Assembly: GCF_030052815.1 (NCBI RefSeq)
Contig: NC_079495.1
Location: 55,716,773-55,780,772 of the forward strand
Source: Hevea brasiliensis
Taxonomy: Eukaryota > Streptophyta > Magnoliopsida > Malpighiales > Euphorbiaceae
DNA length: 64,000 nt
Direction of reading: 5' to 3'
The position numbers were made by a program, and so were the translations under genes. Position 1 is the stretch's first letter; every line of letters begins with the position of its first letter. Shown piece after piece: positions 11,301 to 25,574 of the stretch. Below the pieces are notes generated by a model. The model saw only the letters and a list, made by a program, of their open reading frames with translations, did no database searches and had not been told where the DNA came from.

Positions 11301-14300
11301 GGCAAAGAAGATTTCATGTCGAGTTCAAAGTCTTCTCGATTAGAGGCTTCCCCAACTGCACTGGTTTTTCAACCTCCATGGGACTTCTTTCCGGAAAGCG
11401 AAAGCACAGCTTTCCTTACTTCTTCTTATACCCTTGCAGCAAAATAAGGCATACCTTTGTCTTTTCTCTAACAAATGAAACAGGAAAGAAATGCTAACCC
11501 GGAACAACGCCCAAAGAAAGCAAGGCAGATCCTGTGCGTAAATAACTAGCCGAGAATCCTGGAACGTAAGTCGTGACTTTATTAAATATTATAGTAAACC
11601 AACTCACTATCCACATTCCCTAATACATATATGCAAAAATCCGCTTCCGAATAGCTTTGATTGTCATAGGCTTCCACTAGCATTGACTAGCTTTCGTAGC
11701 TTTCCATTAGCATAGGCTTCCATTGTTTCGATAATTCCTAGCCCTGTGGGTTTAGCTTATCACACGAAAAAGAAGAATAGGTTAGCTTTTTCTTTTGCTT
11801 CCCTATACTTATATTACATAATATCTCCACATTCCGGCCTAAGCCCTTTTGTTTGTTCACGAGATGCTTTCACTAACCGACCCGCCTTTGGAAGGTCATA
11901 GATCTGAGGTTTCTTTGACACGCTTGGACGGCTTTCCATGCTTATCTTCTTTCATTGCATTAAAAGATGTACTTTTACTGAAGCTTAGTCTCGGCATAAT
12001 CACTTGTAAGGCGGGGCTTTTAAACCATACATTTCCCTTTCGGCCTTACTCCGTTGGCTTACTCTTTTCGAAGGTTTAGGCGGCCCCAATGAATTTCCTG
12101 TGTTCTGCACGGGTTTGCGGGGTTAGCGATCCCGGTGGGTGTAGTTTTTAAATGCCGAAGAAGTCCGGCCTCGGTTGTCGCCTTCAAAAGCGTCCTTTGA
12201 TTCAAAAGTATCTCCCGCGGCATTATCATAAAGTAGATGTTCTCGTCTAGGTCCCGGGAAGGCGGGGATTCCTTTCGCCTATCGGATAAGACTAAGGGCC
12301 CCAGATAGTGACTTAGACGTTCTTTTCTACCTATCCTTAAAGCCATTCCCATTCCTAAGAATGTGAAAAGATCTAAGCTAAGTAGTAATCAAAAGAAGCT
12401 ACTCGAGCTTAAGCAATCGCGTTTTATGTAAATGAGACGATACGGGCATGTTTTTATGTATTTGAATAAGAGTAGTAGATAGGGAAAGGCCCCCAACCGA
12501 ATGGGTTTGAGCAAGGTGGTTTCGGTTCATCCCAAGTCCAAGCATTCAGGTCGAAGCCCTTCGCTTTCTAATGACTATCTCCGCTTGTTCGTCTTACGTT
12601 AAAGTAAATAGTCGTGAATCGCGCTTAGTTCTTTCCGTCGGCTTAGGTTAGGGGCCTTGGTCTTTTTGCGTATCGGCTCAACTACATCCGATTCAATAGT
12701 TGCCCCTAGGCCTAAGAAAATGCCCTTACTCAAGCACCAAGACCGGCACAGCAGTTGCTCATTCTATTGGCTTAGAAGCGCTTCAGTAGCGACTTCCGAT
12801 TCAACTCTAAGACAAGGTGCGACTCTTATCACTGGAAAGTAAAGCTTCAACTAGAGCGTACAACCTTTGAGGATTTCTGCTTTAACCCGGAAAAAATGGA
12901 AAAGAAAAAGGAGAAAGGAAAGGAAAAATCAAACATTAACTTATCAACTTGACTTACTTCTTGCGATCTTCTCTTCTTTAGCGATCCAAGACCTTCTGCA
13001 AAGGAATTATAGCGCTCGGGTGAGGTTCAAAAGGAAGGGTTCACAGTGTACTTTTATTTAAAGATATCCGTATGCGGGTTGAAGGGGTGAATCGAAGCAT
13101 CGAATAAAAGCTTTGACTTTCTTCTTTTTTCCCCGTAGGAGTGACTCCTCGAGTTTGAGTTAAGGAAGCTACTAAGCTTAAGCTAAGGCGACTCCCGAGT
13201 TTTGAGTGAAGTCACCGTTTAGCGAGAGCACTTTTCCGGGATAGAACTCTCGGGATGAATGCAGGGCGGTGGGCTAGTCCGATTCAGAGGTGAATGCTTA
13301 CTTCTTTCCATGCAAGCATAGAAGGAAGCAAAGGCAAAGGGAAGTATGGTTTCAAAAGGGGTTTAGTTTAATTAATTTAAAGCGGTTTTCAGCCGTTTGG
13401 GAAGTTAGCCTATCCCATGGTTCAAGGGCTAGGCGATTCAGGTCAGGCGTTGAGGCGCTAGTACCCATTGGTAAGGCAAGCGACGAAGAATCACTTATTA
13501 CATTGCGAAAAAGTCTATCACCGGAGTGAAGTCGTAACGTAACAAGCAAGCCTTAACGGAAAACTAAACCCTTCTCTCGGTAGGGTCACTTCTTAGCGAA
13601 AGATTCCTTCAAATAGCTCATCAATTTCCCTTTGAGTTTTAACAAACAAACAAGAGGAACCGCGAAGCTCTTTGCCTTTCTGCTTCAAAGAAAGAGGTGG
13701 GGAGAACCATCGGTTGGAGCACCCATAAAGCTTGGGAAATGCCTTTTCTAAGCCGCCTACCTATCCGCTACTCGAATTCATTCTCTCATAATAAGGTGAT
13801 CAGACAGGCAAGTCTAGCTCACAAGCGGTGTGGAACTGAGAACTTCTCCGCTGGGACTTAAGATTTATACTAATTCTTTTCTTCCAAAGCCCTTTACTGT
13901 GAATTCGAACATTTGGCACAAAAGTCCCCGCTTCTCCTATTCCATTAGTTGGTTCTGCAAAGAATGTAGGAGGGTAGGCTGGTTGTCTAAATCTGCCTCT
14001 TGGAAGTGATTGTTCGTGTTCGTGAGACATGGGAAAAAGCACGGGAAAAGAGCAGAAAAGAAGATCATAGAATAGCGGGTGACTACTAAACTGGATAAAT
14101 TGATCTGCTTACACTCCATTTATCGATGCTTCCTCGAATAAGAGTTTAGAAAGGATCAAGACATCGATAAAAATAGATAAGGAAAACCGTCGATAAAGGA
14201 CTACAATGGACTTTGTATCATCTAAGGCAAGAAAGCAAGCTTATTTGCGGGCGGCCAAACAAAGCGAAATCTTTAATTTCGCATGATAAGAGATCAGCAG

Positions 14301-14400
14301 AACAAGACTTTCAAGATTCCATTCCTTTCTCTTGCATCAGCCCGACTAAAGCTTTTATTAGAAATTGATCCGCTTAGCTTCCCGCTTTTCTTTTAGGGTC
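8341..14400. other. Organellar-type DNA without recognisable genes
   Basis: About 6 kb of the same mitochondrial-like texture. The longest frames are under 100 codons (10923-11192, 89 aa; 12059-12352 minus, 97 aa; 8461-8709, 82 aa), and none shows a known motif. I saw no tRNA cloverleaf, rRNA segment or intron end. Clusters of purine-rich runs such as those near 11220-11310 and 12890-12930 encode only Lys/Arg-rich low-complexity peptides. Confidence 0.5.
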
Positions 14401-14431
14401 CTTCCTTTGCTTAGTCGATTTCTATTCGGTC

Positions 14432-14782
14432 TTGAGGTCAACCCTTGTTGGTGATACGCATAGAAGTGCTCGGATCATCTTTTCAATGAGTAGATTATCG
14501 TTGGTTCGGTGTTGGGAAAGCGACCCACCCGTGGACCAAGCACCTTTAGAAGCTTTTCGCCACATAGAAAACCAAAGGCTAATCGCAGAAAAATACAGAA
14601 CTCTTAAGGGACCTAGGCACCAAGGTTCCCGGGGCTATCAGCGAGCGTCTAAGCGAAATGTGGAGGAACGGCATGGAGGGCAAGGCTTGTATGATATCAG
14701 CCATAGTCTCCAAACCGAGGTTTACCTTATTCCAGGTAGGTGCAAAACGACTTCCTTCCGTGAGTCGAAATCCTCTTTTTAA
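14432..14782 (+). other. Unassigned ORF, 116 aa
   Basis: The longest plus-strand frame of the organellar block, 116 codons. It is hydrophilic, with a mixed acidic and basic middle (around residues 35-75 there are many Arg, Glu and Gln), no signal peptide and no membrane segment. A second open frame follows at 14870-15142 in another phase; it reads through the interval with a balanced amino-acid composition, including AFTAAFEFEG. Together they may be remnants of one coding region broken by a frameshift, but I recognise no family and cannot exclude chance. Confidence 0.2.
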
Positions 14783-15496
14783 AGGCCTACTTTTTTCCCG
14801 ACAAAGATCAAATACTTCATCCTTGTCTTCATCATACAAAGAAAGCTCGCTCGCCCTTTCACCATAGACAAGCCTGAGATCTCCACAGAGAGACCAGACC
14901 GACCTTACCTACCTCTTGAAAAGAGCACACTCGCTGGAACAAAACAAGCAATTGTGGCTTTTACTGCCGCTTTTGAGTTTGAAGGTCAAGACCGGATCCT
15001 TTCCTCAAAAGTAGGTAACCGATTCCTCAACATAGGGGATGTAAAGGAATTCAGCCACCTGGTATTCGATCATAGGAATCCCAATCCTTTGACATTCGAG
15101 GAACTTTCTATGGGGATGACTACCTCAGGTGGCGCTGGGTGACAATAGGACTTCGTTTGAGTCTTGCTTGAGTGAAGAAGCCCCGGGTGGGATTATCTTA
15201 TTTTAAGAACGAACTTTCTTTGATCGCTCTAAAAGACCCCTTTAGGGGCTAAGGTAGCGATCGATCAAGGACAAAGGCTTTATGCCGCTCTCAACGAGTG
15301 CTCAAGAAGAGACAATGAACAAGAGCTTTACAGCATCCGAGATTCTTCAATAGGAATCGAACTCGCTTGAGAAAGAGCCCTAAGCCTTCCATACCTACCA
15401 AGTCTCACCGATCGCCTAGCGAACTAACTCCTTCTCCAAACCGAGAAAAAGCCCCCGCTCTGCAGAGCATTTCAAGAAATAGACGTCGAGGGGTCA

Positions 15497-15766
15497 ATGT
15501 CAAAGACTTTCTTTTCACTTTCTTTTTCGCCGTTACCCGGCGGGAAGAAGCGCATTGACATTTTGGTCGGTCTCTCTATTCCTGCTAGAAATGTTCGATT
15601 TTCTTTGGTGAAGTCAGAGGCGGTAAGCCCCATACGTGGCAACCGAATAAATACCGTTAGACTAAATCTTTTACCAAAGCCCCACTCCTTGAAAACAAGA
15701 TTTATTTCCTTAATAGCAATATCACAACGAGTCTATAATAGGCGAATTCCAATGCCAGTACGATAG
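15497..15766 (+). other. Unassigned ORF, 89 aa
   Basis: An 89-codon frame overlapping on the other strand a 73-codon frame at 15733-15954. Neither shows a motif that I know. The plus-strand product would be basic (many Arg and Lys) and ends in RRIPMPVR; the minus-strand product is rich in Arg, Leu and Tyr. A third minus-strand phase between about 15560 and 15730 is also open. Overlapping open frames here may reflect local composition rather than coding. Confidence 0.12.
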
Positions 15767-18700
15767 CTAAATAGGATAAATATCCGAACCCGAAGGAGGA
15801 GGCGGGGGTAATCATGGCGAAGCACATTCTCGTATATGTGGTACGCATCAAGCCGATGATATGGCTGATTCACGAGCATTCGTGACATCGCCAATTGAAT
15901 TTTCCTAGTGATTGCATGGAATACGCAAAGGATGTCGGGCATGTCAAAACACAAGGATGGACCGATCCAGATCGCCTATACCTCTGAATCCCATAGTCAA
16001 GTCTTGGCCATTTCGGGGATGGCATGGATTTGATTGGGAAGATTTTACCCCTTCTTCAAAAAAGGTCACTCTTTCCGCCCTTGTGCTTCTTTATTTCCTT
16101 CGCTTGTTATGGAGTTGGAGCAAGTCTTTTACGATAAGTTTCTTCGGACATGAACACAAACTCACTTGACAGAAAAAATCCAATGATGGCACAAAGGTCC
16201 AAAGCGATAGGCCCTCGTAGAACGTTCACTAAGGCAAGCCTCCATGGGCAAAGCTTTTAAAAAGCGCCTTTGGGCGGACAAGTAATCCACGGCTGTCTTT
16301 GGTTCCGCTGGAAGTTCGGGGCGGAGAAGGAATGGTCTTTCCAAACAGTCTTGATAAGAGCCACCGATCGAGACACTCCATCTTCTTGGATAACCAACTG
16401 GTCGATGCTTTCATGATTGATACATCTTATCCGATGCACCTTCTAGATTAGAGTTGGGCTATCCAGCTACCCAGAAGACTTTTGATTTGTACGATTCGTC
16501 GCACTCACCTAAAGGCTGGCCTTATGATAGGAAAAAGAGCTTTAGTCACAACCGAGTAAATTCAAAGTCTGTCTCGGAAGAAAGATTATATTCGATTTCT
16601 CGAGTTGAATGAAACTAGAATTCTTATATTTTAATAATCTCGATGTTTACGGGTTGGCCCAACTCCAACCCCTCGCTCCTCCTGTTTCTCTACTATTTTG
16701 CTAGTCGGACTTGGTCAGGCTTTCCCGCTTAGGATCGACTTTCATTCATTCTATCTCCCAGATCCGCGATGCCCTATCCGATACCGTTAACTGCCTTGCA
16801 AGATTGGTTGTCTGGACTGGTCTTCCAATTCCAACTATCTGCACTTGGATTTTTATAGCACCGAGTAGGTGAGGCGACTTTTCAGAGTTATTCGCTAGCC
16901 CCATAGTAAACTTTCCTCGAGACCGTGAGATTGCCTTCAAGCAATAACTCGGAATGCAGACATTAAGGCAATAAGGGACATAGAAGAAAGACAATTAACA
17001 AAGGGGAGAATGGCCTTAAGCAAGAGGAACCTTTCCACCCAAAAGAGAAAGAAGGAGAAAGAAAGCTATTCTTATCTAGCTTTGAAAACGGCCTACAAGC
17101 ACAAGTCAAAGACAGACAAAAGCACCGACAGACAATTAGAGGGGTTGGGGTCTTGGTGGCTAGTCCTAAAGGTAGTGGAGCTACTGGTAGTCTTAGTTCT
17201 TTCAAAACCTTAAGCCAAGAGCACGCTTTTACTTACTTTTGTATGTAGAAGAGAACTAGGTAGGAGCTTTTCTTAATTCTAATCTAATTGAATTGAAGGT
17301 TTGAAATGAAAGTTCCCACATAGTGATCCCACTGCTGATTGTTATGTTATGAAATTTTCCTTCTGTAACTAGAACTAATCTAGCTCCAAAGCTCCCGTCA
17401 AAAAAGAAAAGACAGAATAGTCGAAAAGGGTTGTTTTCAATCATCGACATACAAGTCAGCAAAGTTCTCCAAGGGGAATCCCGAGTAGCTAGAAGATTCA
17501 CCTATTTCGGAGGAAAGAGGGGGACACTGGGTTGAACTCCTTTCTTTGGTATCACGAACGAATCCAGTGGTGCCGTAGAACCCTTATTATTATTTATTAT
17601 AAAAAGAAAAGGAGCATCCCATCCCTTCTAAAACATCTTATTTCTCTTCTAGCCCTTTAGCTACCTAGCTTCTTGGCTTGTTCACATTCGGATAATCCGA
17701 GGAGTCATTCTACATAGGGCGAGTATCACACTGTGAAGTGCCTCTCTATAGGGCTAAGCCTTGCTATTTCACTGTTGGCTTGAAACGAATTGGCCGGGCA
17801 TTCTATTAGGACTTAAAGGGCTTAGCATAGGAAAAAGCGAGTATATCTCTTGATTGCGCTCTGTCTCTTACGCAATTTCGATTGCTTGATTGAGGACTTT
17901 CGGGCATGGCTAGCTCTCTCGACGATCTTGAACCGAACCATCGTTGCCTCGATGCGGGCTCCTAGATCAGTTAGTCATTCGCATTCGATAGTGGAGGAAG
18001 ATTGGGCACTGGACACATTGGTCACCGCTCTTATCACCCCGTGATCTCAGGCTACCTTGGCAATTCGAATTGGTGGGATTAGGTATGCATGTACTTACAA
18101 AGTAAAACAGGCCTAAAAATAGATAAAATTTTTGTGGTAAGCATATTGCTAGCGTTCTCGATTCCTTTCATAGTCTCGGTCTATAGCTTGCCCTATGGGC
18201 TATCTCTCAAAAATAGGAAAAGGTGTCCTTGTTCGTAAACTAGGGAAGGGAGAACTAAGCGCCTTTCGTTCTTTCTCTACGCTAATATTTAATATACTCC
18301 ACAATCTAAATTTGAAATAGTGGGAACCCTCCGGGTATCAAGCTACAATCTCGGATCGATAGTGCATTCTCCATCCATTACGGTCTTCTCTCGCCAATCG
18401 TGTCGGTCTGATCGACTCGTATCGAAAGCTTATCTTATATATATCATTTCGGTCGGATTTAAGTACATGCTTGATTCACGTTGGTTGGTCTTGATCCTTT
18501 CCCATTGGCCGTAGATTTTAGGCAAGTCAGAACCCTTGGTGAGGATAATTAGCATTAAAAACGATGTTTATTTGAGAACACCTTATTCGCATCGAGACGG
18601 ATCTTGTGCTATCGATGAGAACGCGGTCAAAGCAAATCTCACGTGAGTGATCCAAATTCTTAGGGTCGACTTCACTTGAGCCCCCTACACTTCCCCTTTT

Positions 18701-21673
18701 GGAAAATATTGGGAGCAAAGGACTTGCGTTGTCTTAAAGAGATCGGACCTATAAAAATATTAAGAAATTCCATAAAACATGGGCATTGATTCATACCGTA
18801 ACGATGGCTATATACGGGAAATGGCAGGACGGCCTCTGAGTCAAGGGAGCGTAATAGTCATATTTCGCACATAGGCGAGGATCCGCCCTACCAAAGCAAA
18901 GGCTGACTTAAGACCACCAATCGATATGAAGAAAGTGTAGGATAGTCGCTGAAAGCAACACTTTTAACCGTCTATTCCACTCGTAGCTACTATCTCTCTT
19001 TCAAGAAATAGATTTTCATTTTTGGAACTAGCTTTGTCTCCAAAGATTGCACCTAAGGGCTTAAACGGCCAATTGAGAATTCACTCCTTTTCCGCGGCTT
19101 TCCTTCCCGACCGGGTAATTCTATTCGTTTTGTTGATGAGAACGGTGGAAGCAACTACGTTAGCAATCAAGAATAATCGTAAGCTCGAGCGGTCAAGGGA
19201 ATCTGTATTCCTTGCCCGAGGTTCCCCTCTTCGCCTCTTGTTCCATGGATGTTTCGTCCCATTTTCTTCTTTATTGGTTTTGCGCCCTTATCTCGGATTA
19301 GCAAAATAGAAAAGCAAGAATGAATTACTAAAGCATCTTTGCCCTAACTCTACTACCTACCGACGTTAAATTGAAAAAGTGAGGTGCAGATGGAATTAAT
19401 GTAAACACGCCCACTAACTACCGTAAAGAAGGGAAGTTTCCACCCTATGGTCAATCGCTTTCAAGCTATAGTAAAGTCTAAATCGCAGACATAGCTTTGT
19501 ATTCTACTGATCTTTGCTCTTTATCTTTTCTTTTCGCTTGACCTTACCCTTTGCCCTTCACCTTCCAATGCTTTGTTTCGATACGGCGAAGGAAGTTAGT
19601 CAATCGACTTTGACGCTAGCGCTAGTATAGGCTTTTCCCATAGTCTATCTCCTCCCCAACCCCATAAGATGCTAGTTGGGGACCGCCGCTTTGGCAACAT
19701 GGAGCTCAGGAACTAACTATAGATATGCTTGGGCTCCCATCCGAGAGGGACGCGATGTGAGATGATGATGGGTCAATCATGACAGAGCTCCTGGGCGGAG
19801 GTTTCTCGATCAACTTTAAATTAATAAAGACGGTGAACCGAGCTAATGATTTTCCCACTCCTTACAATATTCATTGCCTATAGTAACTACTTAATAATTA
19901 TACTAGAGACTAGGCGATCTATTCTTTCTTGGTCTTCGTTCCAATCTTGAAAGGAAAGTTTCATTAGTTTTTATCCGATGTAAAACTTTTTCGCTACAAT
20001 GACACGTAACTTATTCCACCAATTCAATGCGCCTATGTACAGATTGACTATCCTCCGGATTAGTCCTTACGAGAGGAAGTTTACCATGCCGAGCTTGATT
20101 CTAACTACTTCTTCTCCTTCGAGTCTATTCGGGAAAGTCTACCAATCAATCTATTCTATTTCCCATCAAGCCGGCAAGGCTCACCATTGAAAGTTCTAGT
20201 TCCTATATTCTATCTATTAGACTAGACTTAGCCCTTCTTTTCTCTTTTCCGACAGGTCATTCGATGCGATGAGGTCCATATAAAAGCCTATTCTCTGCTT
20301 ATCACAGATTCCCTTATCTTATCTTTATGAAGATCAAGACGAGTTTAAGTAGTGTGTGTGGGCTGACCAACAGACCCTCTTTGTCATAGACTAAAATGCA
20401 ATCGAGCGGATAATTTTACTATAGTTAAGTTTATAGGAAAAGGAAAGGCCGTCCAACAGAATCTCGGAAAAACTAGTTACTAAAGTGCTTGGACAATGGA
20501 CATAGTACCAACTAGGCGAAGTCGGTTTGCATCATTGATGAAATTCACGATTGATAATTTCCATAATACGGATTCGAAAAAGGCGTGGTCACCCTTGATG
20601 AAGAAATCATTACTTGGTGAAGTCGAAGTCCAACTCCCTACGAGTTGCTTTGATGCGATTGTGTGTGGAGGGGATGAAGCAAAGGTCAAGAAATAAGAAT
20701 TCGGATGAAGGCAAATTTCCACTACAAAGATTCACTTAGGTACTCTTACTATCCACGGCCTACTTATGTTAGTGCTTTACTTTGTCTTTATTTTAAGTCT
20801 TATCCAGTTACTTATAGAATTTTCTTTGTTTTTCCAATGCCAAGTTTTAGTAGTAGACTTGTTGAGCACCGGCTACTGTTAAAGAAAAGATAAAGAAGGG
20901 TTTCGCCATTCAAGCAAGCACCACGTAGGATGAGTTCTAAGTCGTTTTAAAGATAAAAGAGGGGCTTACGAGGCTACTAAAAGCTGGCTTTATTCGCCCA
21001 TTTTATAATATAGTAGCCGTTCTAAAATAGAAAGTTGCTCGAAAAGTAGCCTTTCAAAGAAAGCCTTGATCCAACTCTAACCTACTTCAAACTTAAAGAG
21101 TCGAACTCCAAACCAAATAAGTAAGTGAAATGAAAACTTATACCTCGGACCTCAACTCCCGTAAATCGTCTCAAGGACAATGCAACTAATAGAACAAAAG
21201 CCGAAATTTATAAATCTAAACGGCGGTGCCAAAGTTGGTAATGCCTCATATTCTAAGAAAAGCGACCTCGACTGCCGAATCGATGCGTAGAGAATACAAG
21301 TTAGAATTCCCATTGAAGCGGACAATCAAACCGGCTTCCTCTTTTATATGATAAATCTTTAAATTAAGTAAAGAGGAAATAATTCTAACTTCCAAACCTC
21401 GCCCTTCTCTAATAGGAAAAGTACACCACGTCTAGGGATATACGAGCGCCATTCTTCGGATGGATCATTGTTCGATAGTTATTGTAGCGGGATAAGCGAG
21501 CACGAATTTCCGTATAGCGTCCTAGTTTTTAGTACAAGTAGCTAAGGGGGCTGGGAGGTACGACTTGCGTCAAACTTGTGAAAGAATATTTCTTCTTTCT
21601 TGAACAAGGCTCCTTTCAAGTCAAAGCGAGATTACGATTCGGAGGGACCAACCATTGTACTTCTAGGGGCGGT

Positions 21674-22003
21674 CTAACATAGCGGAAGGCCACGGCTTTT
21701 GTGAGTGTTCAAAGACTGTCTGATGCAGGATGCCACAAGCATAAATGAGGCGAACAAGAGCCACCGCACGAGATAGATTGTTTGCCACCGAAGTGATTCG
21801 CTAAGTCGGGTTTTCCAGCCGCCTATTGTAGAATCGTCGATAACACAGCCGCCACTATCATGTGTGTAAAGACTAAGCAGTATAGGCATACCGAAATCGT
21901 TTGGCAAGTCAAGGGACCTTGAAATCCGCTCCTTAGCTATAACGTTCAGTACCAACACTTGCGGTTGCCGCACAAAGCTGGTCACCTTAACTACCATACC
22001 CAT
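21674..22003 (-). other. Unassigned ORF, 109 aa
   Basis: A 109-codon minus-strand frame. Residues about 76-95 form a hydrophobic stretch rich in Leu, Val, Phe and Ala that could span a membrane; the N-terminal half is mixed. It has no known motif, and no conserved neighbour lies near it. Small membrane-type ORFs of this sort are common in plant mitochondrial DNA and usually have no proven role. Low confidence that it is a gene. Confidence 0.2.
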
Positions 22004-22728
22004 ACCCCTTTATGGAGATTCAGGATCTCAAGCTCAAATTAAAGCCATGAAAGGCAAAATAAGCTCCTCTGCATTTTTCTCGACTCCTCTACCGGAGATT
22101 CCATGAATTCGGGCACTGCAGAGTGCAGGGATAGGAGAGACAAATAACCAGCCAACTATGTATGCCTTATTTGCATACCTCTCATCTTCCTTAAGGAATG
22201 GGTTCCTACTTATAATTAACGAAATCTAGAGTCTTGGATGAATCCTCTTGAAACGGATCGATCAACCCAAGAAGACTAGATGGCTTAACATTGATGAATA
22301 ACCCGATTCAGAGAGATAATCCGGTCTTTATACACTTTTTATCCTACTTCTAAGGATAGATAGAAAAGGTTGGGGAGTGCCGATGCGAAGCGATTCGATC
22401 CAATTTCGAGGTGGTGTAGTGACAGTGAGAGCAATAACAATGAAGCAATAGTAATTGCCTCTGATAGTATATTCGGTTGTTTGCGGTGGAATAGATTCAA
22501 GCGTCGGGCGATAGATCCAGAGCAAATAGGCGTTGACTTAGTTGCTTTTGCGATTGATTCTAATCCCGATGTTGATCCGACGCAACTTACGGTGATAGTC
22601 GCGACCGGAGCTTTCAAGGGAGGCGGACATATATAGATAGTAGTTGATAGTGGCATACCTTCCGGATCGAGGGTCCCACCCAGAAACACCATAAAGGCGA
22701 AATATCAGCGAGGGGAGGAGGCCCTTCT

Positions 22729-23027
<299 letters not shown>

Positions 23028-23325
23028 TGAAATGGGATGGTGTTCAAACTCCCGAAATGCAGTCTAGACAGCGGCCTTCCCTTTCTAAGCTGGTGACTCG
23101 GGAAAGGTCAATCTCTCCGAGCATCTTTGCCGCATGACCACTCATTTGTCCTGACTAAATAGTAGAATCTATCTCTCAGCGATTCTTTTCTCCGCCCCTT
23201 CCCAACCAGCCCGCCCAATCGATTTTGTAAGATCGGCTAATTCAAAGGGTTAATCTATTTGCTCATTTGCTTAATGTTTAATAAGTTAAAGTTTCCTTAT
23301 TTGCTCATTTGGCTCCATTCTTTTA

Positions 23326-23864
23326 CTATTTACATATTGTATCACAATTTAATTTTTCATGATATTTCTAAAGTATAATATCATTTATTTTTAATGGACA
23401 TTGAGGTCAAAAGGCAACCCTAGGTGTCAAATGACTAAAATACCCTACTTCGGGTTATATTCCAGATTTTTCGGTAACACCGATTTTTGTCTGTTTCTTA
23501 ATTTTTCGTTTTTCTTTGTACTAATTTATTAATTTTTTCTTTAATAATTCTAGTGTCAATTATATTTCAATAGACCTTTACTTACATCCCTGAATTAAAT
23601 TCTGAGGGTTTCCCGCTGTCCTGGGGTCGGCAACGGCCTTCCCAGTGCAGTCACCCATCGCTACGGTGTCGGCTTGCTTAACTTAGCTTCATTTTCTCTC
23701 TTTCATTTGTCTTTGATTTTTCTTGTATTTTCTTCTTATTTATTTCATCATTATATCTCTGTTCATTATCACTGAAGTATAGTTCTAGACATTCCGACTT
23801 TCCGGGACAGACATTAGCTGTCGGAACAGTAGAATATACGGACTACGAAAATGAGGATGTTACA
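23326..23864 (-). mobile_element. Family B LTR, right piece after the organellar block
   Basis: From 'ttactatttacat' on, this matches about 33895-34436 of the complete family B LTR: the TTTTTAATGGACATT block (23390), a tcaaatgacta block, a ttttcggtaa block, the tctttgtactaatt block and a terminal GATGTTACA at 23856-23864. It is the 5' end of the LTR as read on the minus strand. The other half lies at 1627-3290, so the LTR was split by the organellar insertion. The stretch from about 23240 to 23325 is of uncertain origin. Confidence 0.75.
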
Positions 23865-25570
23865 GAATAAGATTAAAATTTCACCTCCATTGATATAAAT
23901 GTAAATTTTTTTAGTTAATTAAATATTTAATTTTTAATAATAATTTTATAATTATCTTAAGGATATTTTTGTTTCTCCTATCATATCCCTTGTGTGTTTG
24001 TGTGTATATAATAAGATTTTAAATATTTAGAATAGCTAAAGAATAAATTAATGAAAGTAATATTTGGTATATAATTTTTTTTTATTAATTTTATTATAAT
24101 GATTATTAATAATACATATAAGATTAAGATTATAGAATTAATATATTAAAAATTATAATAGGATTTTTGGTATAAGTAAAATTATTAAATAATATTAAAA
24201 TTTTAATATTATGATATATATAATTCATTATTATAGATGTACTATATATTACATATAAACATATAATTATATTGATATTATATAATGTATTTAAAAAAAT
24301 ATGAAAAATATATGCATAAAATTAATTTTTGCTTTTTTTTTTATAATTTGATATAGTTTTCAGTTTCAATTATTAGTAAAAAATAAAGTCATATTAAATA
24401 ATAAAATAAATTCGAACAAATGTGATTTAGTTTTTAAAATATAGATTTTTATGAACAGTGGACACTCTATCTTTAAAAATAAAGAATATAAAGATAAAAA
24501 AATGTCAAGAATTATTATAATATAAATATTTATTTAATTAATAAATATAAAATGTTAGCTCTATAGTAGCAATTTTTAGGAAATCATCATTATAAAATAA
24601 TTATAATATATATGCATAGGATAATAAATTAATTATATTTAGATTTAGTTATCATTTATATATTTTATTATAATCAGATAAAACACCTTTTAAATTATAC
24701 TTTAATTATTTCATAAAATTAATTTTCATCCTTGGTTGATTTATTTTTTATTTTCTTTATTTTTTTTATAATTCAAAGCCTTAAAAATTTAAAATATATA
24801 AGTTTATGCAATATTCATTATTTTATAGACATTATTGTTATTTTATTTTAAATTATTTTAAAAATTTTAGTTTAATTTATTTTTTAATACATTTAATTGC
24901 TCTTTTGAACTTTATATGATATTTGATTATAGCATTGCTAATAATATATTTGTTATTTAACAAATTACCAGAAATCAATGGGTGTGTAAAATCGTAATAC
25001 ATATGATTTTAATGCATAATTTATTATATTGAAATAAAAATGTAATTTATTATATTATAAAATTTCTATTTCTAATTTTATTAATATTATAATAGAATTA
25101 TAAAAGAAAATTTAAAACAATATTTTTTTTAACTTTTTTTGCATAATCCATTTTTTTTCTAAGTTGGAACAGAACTTCTATTCTTTTTCCCTTTATAGTA
25201 ATTATTATTATTTATAATTTATTTTTTATATGTTTAGAAAAATTTTATATTCTTTCACTTTTAATTTCGTTTATTATTTGTTCTTTTTGTTCAAATTTTT
25301 TTATTAAATAATGAATTTTTTGACCTGTCAAGAGACAGAAATTTCTTTTTTTATATTTATGATATTTTTCAATCATGTTTATTTAATATAATTAAATAAT
25401 ATCTGAACTCTTATTATAATAAATTTATTATAATTTTTTTTGGATGGAATTTTTTTATTATGATTTTTTTAGAGGATATGTTAACTTTTATTTTTTTTAG
25501 CTTTTAATTTACAATCTAATTATATTTTACAATTATAAATAGAAAAATTCTTAATATTAGTAAACTTTCT
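23865..25570. other. AT-rich spacer, nothing recognised
   Basis: About 1.7 kb of very AT-rich DNA with runs of T and A and simple ATAT tracts. No ORF of note, no repeat shared with other parts of the window that I could see. It could be intergenic spacer or the interior of a decayed element. Confidence 0.6.
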
Positions 25571-25574
25571 ACTC

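Noticed and set aside
13515..13540. Possible 3' end of small-subunit rRNA (gtgaagtcgtaac followed by aacaag)
   Set aside because: Only about a dozen bases match and neither flank continues into rRNA sequence.
15733..15954. A polymerase-like fragment on the minus strand (Arg/Tyr/Leu-rich) from a mitochondrial plasmid or mitovirus
   Set aside because: No catalytic motif (such as GDD or a B-family DTD block) is visible, so the resemblance is only compositional.
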